Counted from the first letter of the stretch, positions 19,461-28,774 are shown. The stretch is DNA of 64,000 nucleotides from Pseudomonadota bacterium (GCA_023419315.1 JAEZYE010000050.1:6380-70379), one strand, 5' to 3'. A program made the numbers and translations. The notes: generated by a model not told the origin, from the sequence alone.

Positions 19461-20117
19461 ATGACCATCGAAGCCCGCCAGCAGAAAGCCGAACAACTCC
19501 TCCGCGCCGCCGGCATCCTGCCGGTCGTCACCGTGCATTCGCTGGACGAAGCGCGCAAGGTTTCCAAGGCGCTGCTGGATGGCGGTCTGCCCGCCATCGA
19601 GCTGACGCTGCGCACGCCGGTGGCGATGGAAGCGCTGGCGATGCTCAAGCGCGAACTGCCGGACATCGTGATCGGTGCGGGCACTGTGCTCACCGTTGAC
19701 CAGATGGAGCAATCCATCGCTGCGGGCGCGGATTTCCTCGTCACCCCGGGCACGACGCCGGAAATGGCGGATGCGCTCGCCAAAGCGGAGGTGCCGGTTG
19801 TGCCCGGCGCAGCGACACCGACCGAGTTGCTCGCGCTCATGGCGCGCGGCTTCCGCGTCTGCAAGCTGTTTCCGGCCAGCGCGGTCGGCGGTCTGGCGAT
19901 GCTGAAGGGACTGGCCGGTCCGTTATCGGATCTGAAGCTGTGCCCCACCGGCGGCATCGGTGAAGACACCGCCGCCGATTACCTGTCGCAACCGAATGTC
20001 GTATGCATCGGTGGTTCGTGGATGGTGCCCAAGCCGTGGCTCGAACAGGGCCAGTGGGACAAGGTGCGCGAGAGCTCGGCCAAAGCCGCCGGCATCGTGC
20101 GCAAGGTGCGCGGCTGA
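19461..20117 (+). CDS. eda: 2-dehydro-3-deoxy-phosphogluconate aldolase
   Basis: Splits 2-keto-3-deoxy-6-phosphogluconate into pyruvate and glyceraldehyde-3-phosphate, the second Entner-Doudoroff step. The ATG at 19461 (MTIEARQQKAEQLL) gives 218 residues, the normal trimeric class I aldolase length. Seen: catalytic glutamate in PAIELTLRT (Glu47), VIGAGTVL, DFLVTPGTTPE, and the Schiff-base lysine in VCKLFPAS (Lys135), followed by CPTGGI and the phosphate-binding GGSW. It forms a unit with edd and ends convergent to the membrane-protein gene. Confidence 0.97.
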   Translation: MTIEARQQKAEQLLRAAGILPVVTVHSLDEARKVSKALLDGGLPAIELTLRTPVAMEALAMLKRELPDIVIGAGTVLTVDQMEQSIAAGADFLVTPGTTPEMADALAKAEVPVVPGAATPTELLALMARGFRVCKLFPASAVGGLAMLKGLAGPLSDLKLCPTGGIGEDTAADYLSQPNVVCIGGSWMVPKPWLEQGQWDKVRESSAKAAGIVRKVRG

Positions 20118-20135
20118 TCCGCGTCGCCTGCCGCG

Positions 20136-20813
20136 CTAGCGCAGGTGCGGCCCTTGCCCGGCCCGTTTCCACGCACGTGACAGCAACGCGAACCAGCTGA
20201 CCAGCAACAGGCCCAGTTGCCACTCCAGCGCGTTCTCGATGCGATCGCGCAGGGCGGGCTCGTCCACGATGGCGCCTGCGACGACATTGCCGATGCCCAG
20301 ACACAGCATCCCTGCACACAGCACGCGCATCAGGCGCAATACGGATGCGCTGACCGCCTGCGCACGCGCGGCCCGCCGCATCCAGAGCAGCTGCGCCAGA
20401 AAGCCAAAGCCGAAATAGACCGTGACGCCATAGCGTCGCAGGAAGCCGTAAATCTCGCCCTGCGTGCCGAGGAATGCGGCATAGACGGCGAGCGCGATCG
20501 CCGAAGTGACGCCGAACATCCGCACGAGCCGCGCCATACCGTCATCGGGAATACCGTCGACACGGGCCGCCTTCCACCACACCCACGCATGCAGCGCCGC
20601 GCAGGGAATCACCAGCGCACGGAACAGCAGATTGCCGCTGCCATGGCGCGCGGCGCGGCTGATGGACGTGCATCCTTCCCAGTACGGCACGCATGCGGGC
20701 ACGTAGCCTCCGCGAACCGACAGTGCATACGCCGCATGCACCGCAAACAGGAACACCAGCGTGATCAGCAGCGGCCAGATCCAGTCATGGTTGCGGATGC
20801 GGGTTTCGCTCAT
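20136..20813 (-). CDS. Six-segment membrane protein, possibly Frag1/DRAM-like
   Basis: Not firmly recognised. The 225-residue product has about six hydrophobic segments (roughly 12-32, 61-80, 98-118, 125-143, 160-180, 197-215), so it is an inner-membrane protein. The first loop carries GCTSISRAARHGSGNLLF, which loosely resembles the loop of Frag1/DRAM/Sfk1-family proteins between the first two segments; the resemblance is weak. It starts 40 bases after the second permease gene on the same strand and may be the last gene of the GH144-ABC transporter operon. A role in the sugar pathway is unproven. The gene ends convergent to eda. Confidence 0.7.
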   Translation of the reverse strand: MSETRIRNHDWIWPLLITLVFLFAVHAAYALSVRGGYVPACVPYWEGCTSISRAARHGSGNLLFRALVIPCAALHAWVWWKAARVDGIPDDGMARLVRMFGVTSAIALAVYAAFLGTQGEIYGFLRRYGVTVYFGFGFLAQLLWMRRAARAQAVSASVLRLMRVLCAGMLCLGIGNVVAGAIVDEPALRDRIENALEWQLGLLLVSWFALLSRAWKRAGQGPHLR

Positions 20814-20853
20814 CGCTCCGGCTCGTCATGAAAGCACGCGTGCGAAGGCGCGC

Positions 20854-21693
20854 TCAGCCCTTCACGCTGCCCAGCAGCAAGCCCTGGATGTAGTAACGCT
20901 GCAACAGCAGGAAAAGCAGCAGTACGGGCAGCACGGTGATCACCGCACCGGCCATCATCATCTCGACATCCATGATGTGTTCGCGCGACAGCGAAGCCAG
21001 CGCGACCGGCAGCGTGTAGTGCGCCTGATCCGTCAGCACGATCAGCGGCCACATGAAATCGTTCCACGCAGCCATGAAGGTGAAAATCGCCAGCGTCACC
21101 AGCACCGGCTTGAGCATCGGCAGCACGATGCGGAAGAAGATGCGCAGTTCGCCTGCACCGTCGATGCGCGCGGCTTCCAGCAGTTCGTCCGGAATGCTGC
21201 GCGCGTACTGCCGGACAAGGAAGATGCCGAACACGGTCGCCAGTCCCGGCACGATCACGCCGCCGAAGCTGTTCACCAGCCCCAACTGCTTCATCAGCAG
21301 GAACAGCGGCAGCATCGTCACCTGGGCGGGAATCACCAGCGCCGCCAGCAGGATGCGGAACAACCGCTCGCGTCCACGGAAACGCAGCTTGGCGAATGCA
21401 TAGCCGGCCATCGTGTTGACCAGCAGCGAGCCGAACGTGATCGCCACCGACACCAGCAGGCTGTTGGCGAAATTGCGCGCCATGCCCGTGCGTGCGAACA
21501 GCGCGCGGTAATTGTCGAGCGTTGCGCCGGTCGGCCACAGCGGCGGCGGAAAGCGGCTCGCTTCGCCCGCCGGCATGAACGACACCGACACCATCCACAG
21601 CAGCGGCGCCAGGCTGAGCGCCGCCAGCGCGACCAGCGCCAAATGGATCCACGTCGATTGCCAGCGCGTTGCACCGATTTCGCGCGTGCTCAT
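20854..21693 (-). CDS. Sugar ABC transporter permease, MalG type
   Basis: Inner-membrane permease of a binding-protein-dependent carbohydrate importer. It has 279 residues from the ATG at 21693 (MSTREIGATRWQSTW), which overlaps the stop of the MalF-type gene by four bases (ATGA), showing coupled translation. Six membrane segments are apparent, and the cytoplasmic EAA loop reads ELLEAARIDGAGELRIFFRIVLP at about 189-211, of which EAARIDGA is the core that docks with the ATPase. It forms a heterodimer with the adjacent MalF-type permease. The ATPase partner is probably the MalK-type protein encoded at 13.4-14.5 kb. Confidence 0.93.
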   Translation of the reverse strand: MSTREIGATRWQSTWIHLALVALAALSLAPLLWMVSVSFMPAGEASRFPPPLWPTGATLDNYRALFARTGMARNFANSLLVSVAITFGSLLVNTMAGYAFAKLRFRGRERLFRILLAALVIPAQVTMLPLFLLMKQLGLVNSFGGVIVPGLATVFGIFLVRQYARSIPDELLEAARIDGAGELRIFFRIVLPMLKPVLVTLAIFTFMAAWNDFMWPLIVLTDQAHYTLPVALASLSREHIMDVEMMMAGAVITVLPVLLLFLLLQRYYIQGLLLGSVKG

Positions 21694-22574
21694 ACGGCGC
21701 CCCTTCGACGGCCAAGTCGCAGCATCAGCGTCGTCACCGCCAGAATGATCAGGAACAGCAGGAACGCCACCGCCGACGCCCGGCCCAGCTTCCACCACTT
21801 GAAGCCTTCCTCGAACATGAAATACAGCACGCTGACCGTGCTCTGCAGCGGATCGCCGCGCGTGATCACGTAGGGTTCGGCGAACAACTGGAAGTAGCCG
21901 GACACGGTGATCACGCCGACCACCAGCAGCACCGGCCCCAGCATCGGCAGGGTGATGTGCAGGAACTGCTTCCACTTCGATGCGCCGTCGATGCGCGCGG
22001 CCTCGTAGAGATCCTGCGGAATCGTCTGCAGGCCGGCGAGAAAGATCACCATGTTGTAGCCGAAATTCTTCCACACGGCGAACAGGATGATCGTCGGCAT
22101 CGCCCAGCGCGGATCGCCGAGCCAGTCGATCGGTGCGATACCGATATGGCCCAGCGCCCAGTTCACCAGTCCGTAGCCGGTATGGAACAGGTAGCGCCAG
22201 ATGACCGCCACCGCCACCAGCGTCGTCACCACCGGTGCGAACAACGCCGTGCGGAACAGCGCCTTGAAGCGCGTCAGCGGCGCATTGAGCAGCATCGCCG
22301 CACCAAGCGATACGGCGATCGACAGCGGCACGCCGACCACGACGAAATAGCTGGTGTTGCCGAGCGCCTTCCAGAACATCGGCGTCTGCAGCAGATCCAG
22401 GTAGTTGCCCAGTCCGACGAAGCGCAGGTGATCGCTGTCGGCCAACGCATACAGATCGAAGTCGGTCAGGCTCAGCAGCAACGCCGAAAACACAGGCAAG
22501 CCGAAGAACACGCCGAGCACGATCAACGCGGGCGCAGCGAACAACCAGCCGGCCAGCGGGATGCGACGCGTCAC
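21690..22574 (-). CDS. Sugar ABC transporter permease, MalF type
   Basis: First permease of the same importer: 294 residues, six membrane segments, starting MTRRIPLAGWLFAAPALIVLG. The EAA loop has LYEAARIDGASKWKQFLHI. Its start overlaps the binding-protein stop by four bases and its stop overlaps the MalG-type start by four bases, so the three genes are translated as one coupled set. Unlike E. coli MalF it has no large extra periplasmic domain, which is normal for CUT1-family oligosaccharide importers. The partner and substrate assignment comes from context. Confidence 0.93.
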   Translation of the reverse strand: MTRRIPLAGWLFAAPALIVLGVFFGLPVFSALLLSLTDFDLYALADSDHLRFVGLGNYLDLLQTPMFWKALGNTSYFVVVGVPLSIAVSLGAAMLLNAPLTRFKALFRTALFAPVVTTLVAVAVIWRYLFHTGYGLVNWALGHIGIAPIDWLGDPRWAMPTIILFAVWKNFGYNMVIFLAGLQTIPQDLYEAARIDGASKWKQFLHITLPMLGPVLLVVGVITVSGYFQLFAEPYVITRGDPLQSTVSVLYFMFEEGFKWWKLGRASAVAFLLFLIILAVTTLMLRLGRRRGAV

Positions 22575-23908
22575 GGCGCGGATCCTCCAGCGCGCACCTG
22601 CTCATGCATCCAGCGCCGCTTTTCGAGGATGGCGTCGACGCGCGCATCGAGATCGCGCACCGCCTGCTCCTGGCTTTCTCCGCCGCGCACGACGCGTTCG
22701 GTCGTCAGCCGCATTTCCTGCGCGATACGCTCCCACTCCAGCACTTTCGGCGGCGGCTTCACCCGTTCGAGTTGATCGCGGAATGCACCGGCATACGGAT
22801 CATGGGCCAGCTGCGGCGAATTCCATGCACTGCGGCGCGGCGGCATGTCGCCTATCAGCGCGTGGAAGCGCTCCTGCACCTGCGGTCGCGACAGGAACTC
22901 GATCAGTTTCCACGCCGCCGCCTTGTGTTCCGAACTGCGGAAGATCACCAGATTGGTCCCGCCGGCAATACCCGCGCCGGGACCGTCCGGGCCTGGCAAC
23001 GGCATCGTGCCCCATTCGTTCCTCAGGTGCGCCGGCGCGCGCTCACGGAACTCGCGGATGTTCCAGGGACCGGACAGATAGAACGCATAGAAGCCGTTGA
23101 AGAATTCGTCCCAGACATTGGAGATCTGCGTCTCCGACATCCGCGGTGCCCAGCCCTGTTCGAACATGTTGGCGTAGAAGGCCAGCGCCTTGCGGAAACC
23201 CGGACTGCTGAAATTGCCGCGGTTGCCGTCATCGCGCAGCAGCGGATCCGGTGTCTGCAACGCAAGCGAGACCTGCTGCTCGAACTCGTTGACCGGCATC
23301 AGGATCGCGTAACGCTTCGGGCCGACCTCGCGCTTGATCGCCGCCATCGCGCGCTCCCATTCCGCCCAGGTCTTCGGCGGTGTGTCGAAGCCGGCGGCAC
23401 GCAGGATGTCCTTGCGATAGAACAGCAGTCGCGTGTCCACGTACCAGGGAACACCGACCAGTTGCCCGTCCACGACTCCGGTGTCCCAGATGCCGGGGAA
23501 ATAGTCCGCCGGTTCGACCACCTTCGAAGCATCGACATACGGCTGCAGCGGTTCGAGCGTATCCAGCGCCGCGAATTCCGGAATCCAGGTGTTGCCGAGC
23601 TGGCAGACATCCGGCAGGCCTTCGGCGGCGAACGCGGTCAGCAGCTTCTCGTGCGCCGCGGTCCACGGGATGTTCTGGATCTCGACATCGATCTGCGGGT
23701 GTTCGCGCTCGAAGTCTTCGACCAGTACGGCGACGACTTCGGCTTCGCGTCCCATCGCCCAGAAGCTGACCTTCTCACGCGTGTCCTGCTTCGCGCACGC
23801 GGCCAGCCACAGGCAGGCGAGCACCAGCCACGCGCGCCACGGCCGAGTCGCGGCAAGCGGGCATCGAGTCCGGGCGGCAGGCGAATGCTGCGGGGTCGCG
23901 GGTCGCAT
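22571..23908 (-). CDS. Sugar-binding lipoprotein of an ABC importer
   Basis: Family 1 extracellular solute-binding protein for an oligosaccharide. The 445-residue product has a long basic N-terminus, then a hydrophobic stretch and a lipobox LAAC (cysteine about residue 38), so it should be a lipoprotein. Typical features are FWAMGREAEVVAVLVEDFEREHPQIDVE, GLPDVCQLGNTWIPEF, and GGTNLVIFRSSEHKAAAWKLIEFL near the end. It lies nine bases downstream of the GH144 gene and overlaps the first permease gene. In Gram-negatives such proteins are usually soluble; here the anchor is noteworthy. The next residues after the cysteine are Ala-Lys, which by the E. coli +2 rule would not retain it in the inner membrane. 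Substrate is inferred as the GH144 products. Confidence 0.9.
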   Translation of the reverse strand: MRPATPQHSPAARTRCPLAATRPWRAWLVLACLWLAACAKQDTREKVSFWAMGREAEVVAVLVEDFEREHPQIDVEIQNIPWTAAHEKLLTAFAAEGLPDVCQLGNTWIPEFAALDTLEPLQPYVDASKVVEPADYFPGIWDTGVVDGQLVGVPWYVDTRLLFYRKDILRAAGFDTPPKTWAEWERAMAAIKREVGPKRYAILMPVNEFEQQVSLALQTPDPLLRDDGNRGNFSSPGFRKALAFYANMFEQGWAPRMSETQISNVWDEFFNGFYAFYLSGPWNIREFRERAPAHLRNEWGTMPLPGPDGPGAGIAGGTNLVIFRSSEHKAAAWKLIEFLSRPQVQERFHALIGDMPPRRSAWNSPQLAHDPYAGAFRDQLERVKPPPKVLEWERIAQEMRLTTERVVRGGESQEQAVRDLDARVDAILEKRRWMHEQVRAGGSAP

Positions 23909-23917
23909 CCGCGCAGC

Positions 23918-25537
23918 TTACTCCGGCCGCTGGCCGCGCGACGCCGCTTCGCTCTGCTCGGCCGCCTGCGCCGCACGCGATTCCGCGGTGCCCAGCGCGC
24001 GCGCCGCCGCGGCTTCCGGATCCGCATTCGCCGGCACCTGGATCGGTGCGCCCGGTGGCGTCAGCCAACCGCCTTCGAAGCCGGCGCGCTCGAGTCCTTT
24101 GCGGATGTACGGATTCTTCTTCATCACTTCCCACACGAAACCGTTCCGGTAGTTCGCGATCATCGTGAGGATGGGGCCCTGATCGATGCCGATGTAATCG
24201 CTGGCGACCCAGCCCTCGCCCGGCACGATGCGACCGGCCTTCATCGGGATGTCGTAGTCGAAACTCGGATTGAAGGAGTCGAGGAAACCGTAGCTCGAAT
24301 ACAGATAGTCGCCGTAGCGCTCGTGCATCGTTTCGGTGGCGGGAATGACGATTTCCGGCGCGAACGGCAGCGAGGCGATTGCTGCGGTCGGCGCGATGGT
24401 GCCGTCGTCGAAGTTCTCGCGGAATCCGACGCCGCGCGCGGAATAGTGGCGGAACTCGCGCTGCTCGCGGCGGTATTCCTGGCGTGTCTGCTGCGGACCG
24501 TCGCTGGCGGTCAAGCCCCAGACGTTTTCGCCATAGCCGCGCCAGCGCATCGGGTTTTCGATCGCATAGTTGCGCTGCGCGTAGGTGGCGCGGCGGCTGT
24601 TCTCGAAATAGTCGATGCCGCGCTCGCGCATGTAGGCATCCTGGATGCCGCGGAAGTCGATCCACACATGGCTGTACTGATGGCCGAAGTGCGGGCCGAA
24701 CGTCAGGTATTCCTGGCCCTGGTAGACGCCCCAGCTTTCGTTGTACGTGCGCGTCCAGACTTCCCAGGCTTCCGGCCGGACCGGATGCGTCGGCGACCCG
24801 AGCGCCAGCACGTACAGCATCATCGCTTCGTTGTAGCCCTTCCAGTCGTGCGGAATCACGCCGCTTTCCGGAAACCATCCCATCGACACGAGCGGCTTGT
24901 TCTTCTGCAGCCACGTCCAGTCCACGCGCTTGTAGATGGCGTCGGCCAGCTCGCGGATTTCCTTCTCGCGCTCGTCCTCGCGGTCGTAATACGACTGCGC
25001 GAACAGAACGCCCATCAGCAGCAGCGAGGTGTCCACGCTCGACAGTTCCACCCAGCTGGCGTAGCGGTGACCGGTCTGCATGTCGAGAAAGTGGTAATAG
25101 AAGCCCTTGTGTCCGCCCTTGCCTTCGGCCTGCGGCCCCTGCGGGAGTGTGTCGAGGAAACGCAGCGTGGTCAGCGTGCGATCCACCGCCTGTGTGCGGT
25201 TGACCCATCCGTTCTCCACGCCGATCGGATACGCCGTCAACGCGAAGCCCACCGACGCCACGCTGGCGAACGGCCGCGACGGAAAGCGATCCGGGGTCAA
25301 GCCATTGGTGTCGTTGGTCGTGTCCCAGAAGAACTGGAAGGTGCGTCGCTCGATGTCGCGGAACAACGGCGACAGTTCCGGACGTTCCGGCTTTGCGGGA
25401 GTTGCCGGCGCGCTCTTCGGCACCGGCGCCGGTTTTACCGCAACGGGCGCTTCGGGCGTTTCCTTGCAGCCGGCGACCAGCGCCAGCAATGCGCCCAGGC
25501 CGGCGTATCCGACTTGCCTCAACCAGGATCTCTTCAC
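23918..25537 (-). CDS. GH144-like endo-beta-1,2-glucanase lipoprotein (glucoamylase-like domain)
   Basis: Glycoside hydrolase with the PF10091 'glucoamylase-like' domain, a family now known as GH144 whose characterised members cut beta-1,2-glucan. I take the GTG at 25537 as start (VKRSWLRQVGYAGLGALLAL), giving 539 residues with lipobox VAGC (Cys24), a Pro/Ala-rich linker to about 60, then the (alpha/alpha)6-type catalytic region beginning FRDIERRTFQFFWDTTN. Seen further: YYHFLDMQTG, GWFPESGVIPHDWKGYNEAM with candidate acidic residues, and FGPHFGHQYSHVWIDFRGIQD. Longer in-frame starts would place operator site 2 inside the gene. It is the first gene of the operon with the sugar-binding protein and permeases. 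Substrate is inferred from the family. Confidence 0.85.
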   Translation of the reverse strand: MKRSWLRQVGYAGLGALLALVAGCKETPEAPVAVKPAPVPKSAPATPAKPERPELSPLFRDIERRTFQFFWDTTNDTNGLTPDRFPSRPFASVASVGFALTAYPIGVENGWVNRTQAVDRTLTTLRFLDTLPQGPQAEGKGGHKGFYYHFLDMQTGHRYASWVELSSVDTSLLLMGVLFAQSYYDREDEREKEIRELADAIYKRVDWTWLQKNKPLVSMGWFPESGVIPHDWKGYNEAMMLYVLALGSPTHPVRPEAWEVWTRTYNESWGVYQGQEYLTFGPHFGHQYSHVWIDFRGIQDAYMRERGIDYFENSRRATYAQRNYAIENPMRWRGYGENVWGLTASDGPQQTRQEYRREQREFRHYSARGVGFRENFDDGTIAPTAAIASLPFAPEIVIPATETMHERYGDYLYSSYGFLDSFNPSFDYDIPMKAGRIVPGEGWVASDYIGIDQGPILTMIANYRNGFVWEVMKKNPYIRKGLERAGFEGGWLTPPGAPIQVPANADPEAAAARALGTAESRAAQAAEQSEAASRGQRPE

Positions 25538-25550
25538 GGAAAACTCTCTG

Positions 25551-25564
25551 TGTAACCGGTTACA
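25551..25564. promoter_or_regulatory. LacI-type operator upstream of the GH144 operon (site 2)
   Basis: TGTAACCGGTTACA, a perfect 14-bp palindrome, 13 bases upstream of the GTG start of the GH144 gene. Binding here would block transcription or early elongation of the GH144-ABC operon. It fits the consensus shared by five sites. Confidence 0.85.
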
Positions 25565-25627
25565 TCGATGATCAAAAAAAATGCGGCGGCGCCGTGGTGT
25601 GCAACTCACTGCGTCGATAAGCCTCGA

Positions 25628-25662
25628 CGCAGGATCCGTGGGGAGAGGACACGGATCCTGCG
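25628..25662 (-). terminator. Strong hairpin after the TonB-dependent receptor gene
   Basis: Perfect 13-bp inverted repeat (25628-25640 with 25650-25662) and a 9-base loop, 26 bases beyond the receptor stop codon. No U tract follows on the minus strand, but the stem is strong enough to mark the transcript end. Confidence 0.6.
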
Positions 25663-25688
25663 CCGGGAACAGGCTTACCGATTCGTCA

Positions 25689-28600
25689 TCACCAGAACAC
25701 GCGGGCGCTCATGAACAACGTGCGCGACGGCGTGTACATGCCGCCGTCCTCGTCGAACCGTACGTAGGGGTTGTAGTTCACACCGTCGCCCCAGTCGGTG
25801 ATGAAGCCGTTGTAGTTCTTGGCGTTGGTGGCGTTGATCAGGTCGCCGCGGATCTGCACGGTCACCGTGTCGGTCACGTGCATGTCCTTGGACAACGACA
25901 GGTCCAACTGGCGCGTGCCCCAGATGTCGCCGCCGATCAGGAACTTCTGGCCCGGCATGTCGCGCACCGCCACCGGCGTCGGCACACCGAAGTACTCGCG
26001 CGGCGCCGCTTCGTTCAATGGCGGCGTGGTCGCCAGCGTCAGCTTCGCGGAGGCCGTGACGCCCCAGCCGATGTCGTAGATTCCGGTGAACACGAAGCGA
26101 TGCTCCGGCACGGACTTGAGGTAGATGAAGGGATAGTCGTCGATGGTCGCGGCATCGAACGAATAATGCTGGTCATCGCCGCGATTACCCTTCGAATGCG
26201 AGTACGTGTACGCACCGGTGAAGCCCCAGCGCGATTCCTTGGTGTACGGCTTCTCGGCCGACAGCAGCACCTGCGTGGTCTTGGTCTCGATGCCGTTGTC
26301 ACCCAGGATCAGGCCGCCGAAACGCGGTGCGCGGCAATCCCACGGTTGCTTAAGGCCGGGATCGGCGTCCGGCCGGCAGATCCGCGGATCGCTCCAGAAC
26401 GAACCATCGGGATAGCGATTGCCCAGTGTGAAGACGAAGCCTTCCTTGCTGTGGATGTACGACACCGTAGCCGAGGTGTTCCACTCGCCGATGACGTTGC
26501 GGATACCCAGCGAGTACTGATCCGAATACGGCGTCTGCAGATCGTTGTTGAGCAGATCGATTTCGCCGTTCCGGACGTTCGCGTTGACCAGCGGCGCAAG
26601 GTTGTCCGTGCCGTTGAGGTAGGCGGGATTCCAGCTCACGCAGCTTCCCGGCGTCGGTGTGCATCCGGTGGTTTCGGCAAAGCGCAGCGTGTAACCGGAC
26701 AGCGCCGACTTCACCTGCTCCAGGCCCATGTAGTCATAGAGGTTGCGGTCATAGCTGCGGCCGGCGCCGCCGAACAGCACGAAGCTTTCGTCACCGTTGA
26801 AGTCGTACGAGAAGCCCAGGCGCGGCGCCCAGTTGTTCTTGTCCGCCTTGCGATTGCCGCCATTGCTGATGTAGTCGTAGATGTTGACGCCGCCCTTGGC
26901 CAACTGTTCGGCGTAGGTGGCGCTGACCGCCGGATCCGTACCGGGACCGGTCAATGCGTCTACGACTTCCGACGGCGTCACGTTTTCCAGGTAAGACGGG
27001 ATCTTTTCGTAGTCCCAGCGGATGCCGAGGTTCAGCTGCAGCTTGTCGTTTACATCCCAGTCGTCCTGGATGTAGATGCCGAACTGCTTGCTGGTGGTCG
27101 TGACGATTGGCGAGGCGCCGCTGAACGGCAGGTTGAAGCGGACCTGGTACGGAATCGCACTGGTACCACCGCCATCCGCGACGGCGTAGAAGAACGACGG
27201 GTTGGCGGTCGAGTTTTCGCTCTGGGTCAGCTCGACTTCCTTGTACTTCACGCCCGCCTTGATGACGTGGCTGCCCGCCCATTCGAGCGAACTGAAGGTG
27301 ATGTCGTTCTGGAAGCTCGGACCCTTCTGGCCCTTGCGCTGAATCGCAAGGCCGCTGGTGGCGCTGGTGCGAAGCAGTTGATCGCCGTCCGCGGTTCCGA
27401 CGGTGTAGATCAACTGGTTGCCCATCGTGTAGGCGGTCGGGTTGTAGAGCACGTCTTCGTACGAAAGGCGCGCTTCATTGAGGTAGCCCTCGCCGTAATG
27501 CTGCCAGCGCAGGTCGTAGCGCTCTTCGGTGTTCTTGATGTTCTTCGAAGCGGAAATCGCGTCCTCCTTGCCGACGTTGTCGCGGCCCTTCTCGTCGCGC
27601 ACCTTGGCCGACAGTTCCAGCCGATCGTTCTCGCCGATATCCCAGTCAATCTTGCCGAAGTACAGATCCTCGGAGAACGGACGGGTCGCCGGACCCAACT
27701 GGTCGCGCGCGCTCTGCGGCAGATCGTCGGTGTACTGCGTGAAGCGGTCCGGCACGCGCACCGGGTCGGACGTCAGCACGAAGTCCTTCGCCTCGTAGGC
27801 GACGAAGAAGTGCATCTTGTCCTGGATGATCGGGCCACCGAACGCCGCACCATATTCGTTCTGGTGCGTCGGATCCTTGTCGTTGTTGCCCTGCTCGGCC
27901 GGCATCTTCGCGCGCCAGCTGGTCGTGGTCTTGCGGCCGAACACTTCACCGTGGAATTCGTTGGTGCCCGACTTGGTCTGCGCGACGATCGCCGCCGAAC
28001 CGACCTGGTCGTACTCGGCCTTGTAGTTCGAGGTGATGACCTTGTATTCGCCAATGGCCAACTGCGGGAACGGATTGCCCGCGCTCTGCTCCTGGCCGGA
28101 CACGCCGCCGAAGAGATAGCTCTTCTGGCCGACGCCGTCGATGAACACGTTGACCGCCGATGCGTTCTGCGCGCCACCGCGGATCTTGCTGTTGCCGGTG
28201 CTCGACGTCTCGAACTGCATGCCCGGCACGGTGTCGGCGAATTCGAGGAAGTTGCGCGTCAGCTGCGGAACGGTGTTGATCTGCTTCAGCGAGATGTTCG
28301 AACCGACTTCGGACGTCTTCACTTCCTGCAGCGGCGCACCGACGACCTGCACGGTGTCCAGCGTCGTGGCGTCACCCGCAGGGGCGGTCGGAGCCGCCGC
28401 GCCGCCGGCGATGTTCAACGTCACCGAGGTCGCAACGGACAGCGTGACCGTCTGTTCAGTACCCGGGCCGGCATCGACGCGGTACGTGCCCGGAGGCAGA
28501 CCCACCAGCGCGTAATTGCCATCCGTGCCGACATTGACGCGACGGGTCAGGCCGGTGGCGGTGTTGGTGGCGGTGACGCTGGTGCCGGTTGGCGCCTTGC

Positions 28601-28727
28601 CGCGCAGCGTGGCGTTGGACGACTGCGCCATTACGCTCGGCGCGAGTCCGACGAGCAGGCAGCTTGCCAGTGCAACGGTCAGCACTTTGCGGTTGACGCG
28701 GGGGGACTTCTTGTTCGGGTGCCTCAT
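25689..28727 (-). CDS. TonB-dependent receptor (Oar-like) for glucan uptake
   Basis: Outer-membrane beta-barrel that imports a ligand using TonB energy. From the ATG at 28727, behind a strong GGAGGAG ribosome site, it has 1012 residues: signal peptide (cut after VMAQ, about residue 35), a carboxypeptidase-regulatory-like beta-sandwich (about 36-115, NATLRGKAPTGTSVTATN onward), plug domain (about 140-260), and a long barrel ending in the aromatic terminus MSARVFW. This is the Oar-like architecture common in xanthomonads; there is no STN signalling domain. It stands between the LacI gene and the GH144 operon with operator site 3 upstream, so a role in taking up the glucan or its fragments is likely but inferred. 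No SusD partner is present. Confidence 0.92.
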   Translation of the reverse strand: MRHPNKKSPRVNRKVLTVALASCLLVGLAPSVMAQSSNATLRGKAPTGTSVTATNTATGLTRRVNVGTDGNYALVGLPPGTYRVDAGPGTEQTVTLSVATSVTLNIAGGAAAPTAPAGDATTLDTVQVVGAPLQEVKTSEVGSNISLKQINTVPQLTRNFLEFADTVPGMQFETSSTGNSKIRGGAQNASAVNVFIDGVGQKSYLFGGVSGQEQSAGNPFPQLAIGEYKVITSNYKAEYDQVGSAAIVAQTKSGTNEFHGEVFGRKTTTSWRAKMPAEQGNNDKDPTHQNEYGAAFGGPIIQDKMHFFVAYEAKDFVLTSDPVRVPDRFTQYTDDLPQSARDQLGPATRPFSEDLYFGKIDWDIGENDRLELSAKVRDEKGRDNVGKEDAISASKNIKNTEERYDLRWQHYGEGYLNEARLSYEDVLYNPTAYTMGNQLIYTVGTADGDQLLRTSATSGLAIQRKGQKGPSFQNDITFSSLEWAGSHVIKAGVKYKEVELTQSENSTANPSFFYAVADGGGTSAIPYQVRFNLPFSGASPIVTTTSKQFGIYIQDDWDVNDKLQLNLGIRWDYEKIPSYLENVTPSEVVDALTGPGTDPAVSATYAEQLAKGGVNIYDYISNGGNRKADKNNWAPRLGFSYDFNGDESFVLFGGAGRSYDRNLYDYMGLEQVKSALSGYTLRFAETTGCTPTPGSCVSWNPAYLNGTDNLAPLVNANVRNGEIDLLNNDLQTPYSDQYSLGIRNVIGEWNTSATVSYIHSKEGFVFTLGNRYPDGSFWSDPRICRPDADPGLKQPWDCRAPRFGGLILGDNGIETKTTQVLLSAEKPYTKESRWGFTGAYTYSHSKGNRGDDQHYSFDAATIDDYPFIYLKSVPEHRFVFTGIYDIGWGVTASAKLTLATTPPLNEAAPREYFGVPTPVAVRDMPGQKFLIGGDIWGTRQLDLSLSKDMHVTDTVTVQIRGDLINATNAKNYNGFITDWGDGVNYNPYVRFDEDGGMYTPSRTLFMSARVFW

Positions 28728-28774
28728 GATCTCTCCTCCAGGGGCGACGATCGGTCTGATTTTCTGTTTGTGAT

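Noticed and set aside
26689..26702. TGTAACCGGACAGC as a possible LacI operator
   Set aside because: Only the left half of the site matches, and it lies inside the TonB receptor coding sequence.
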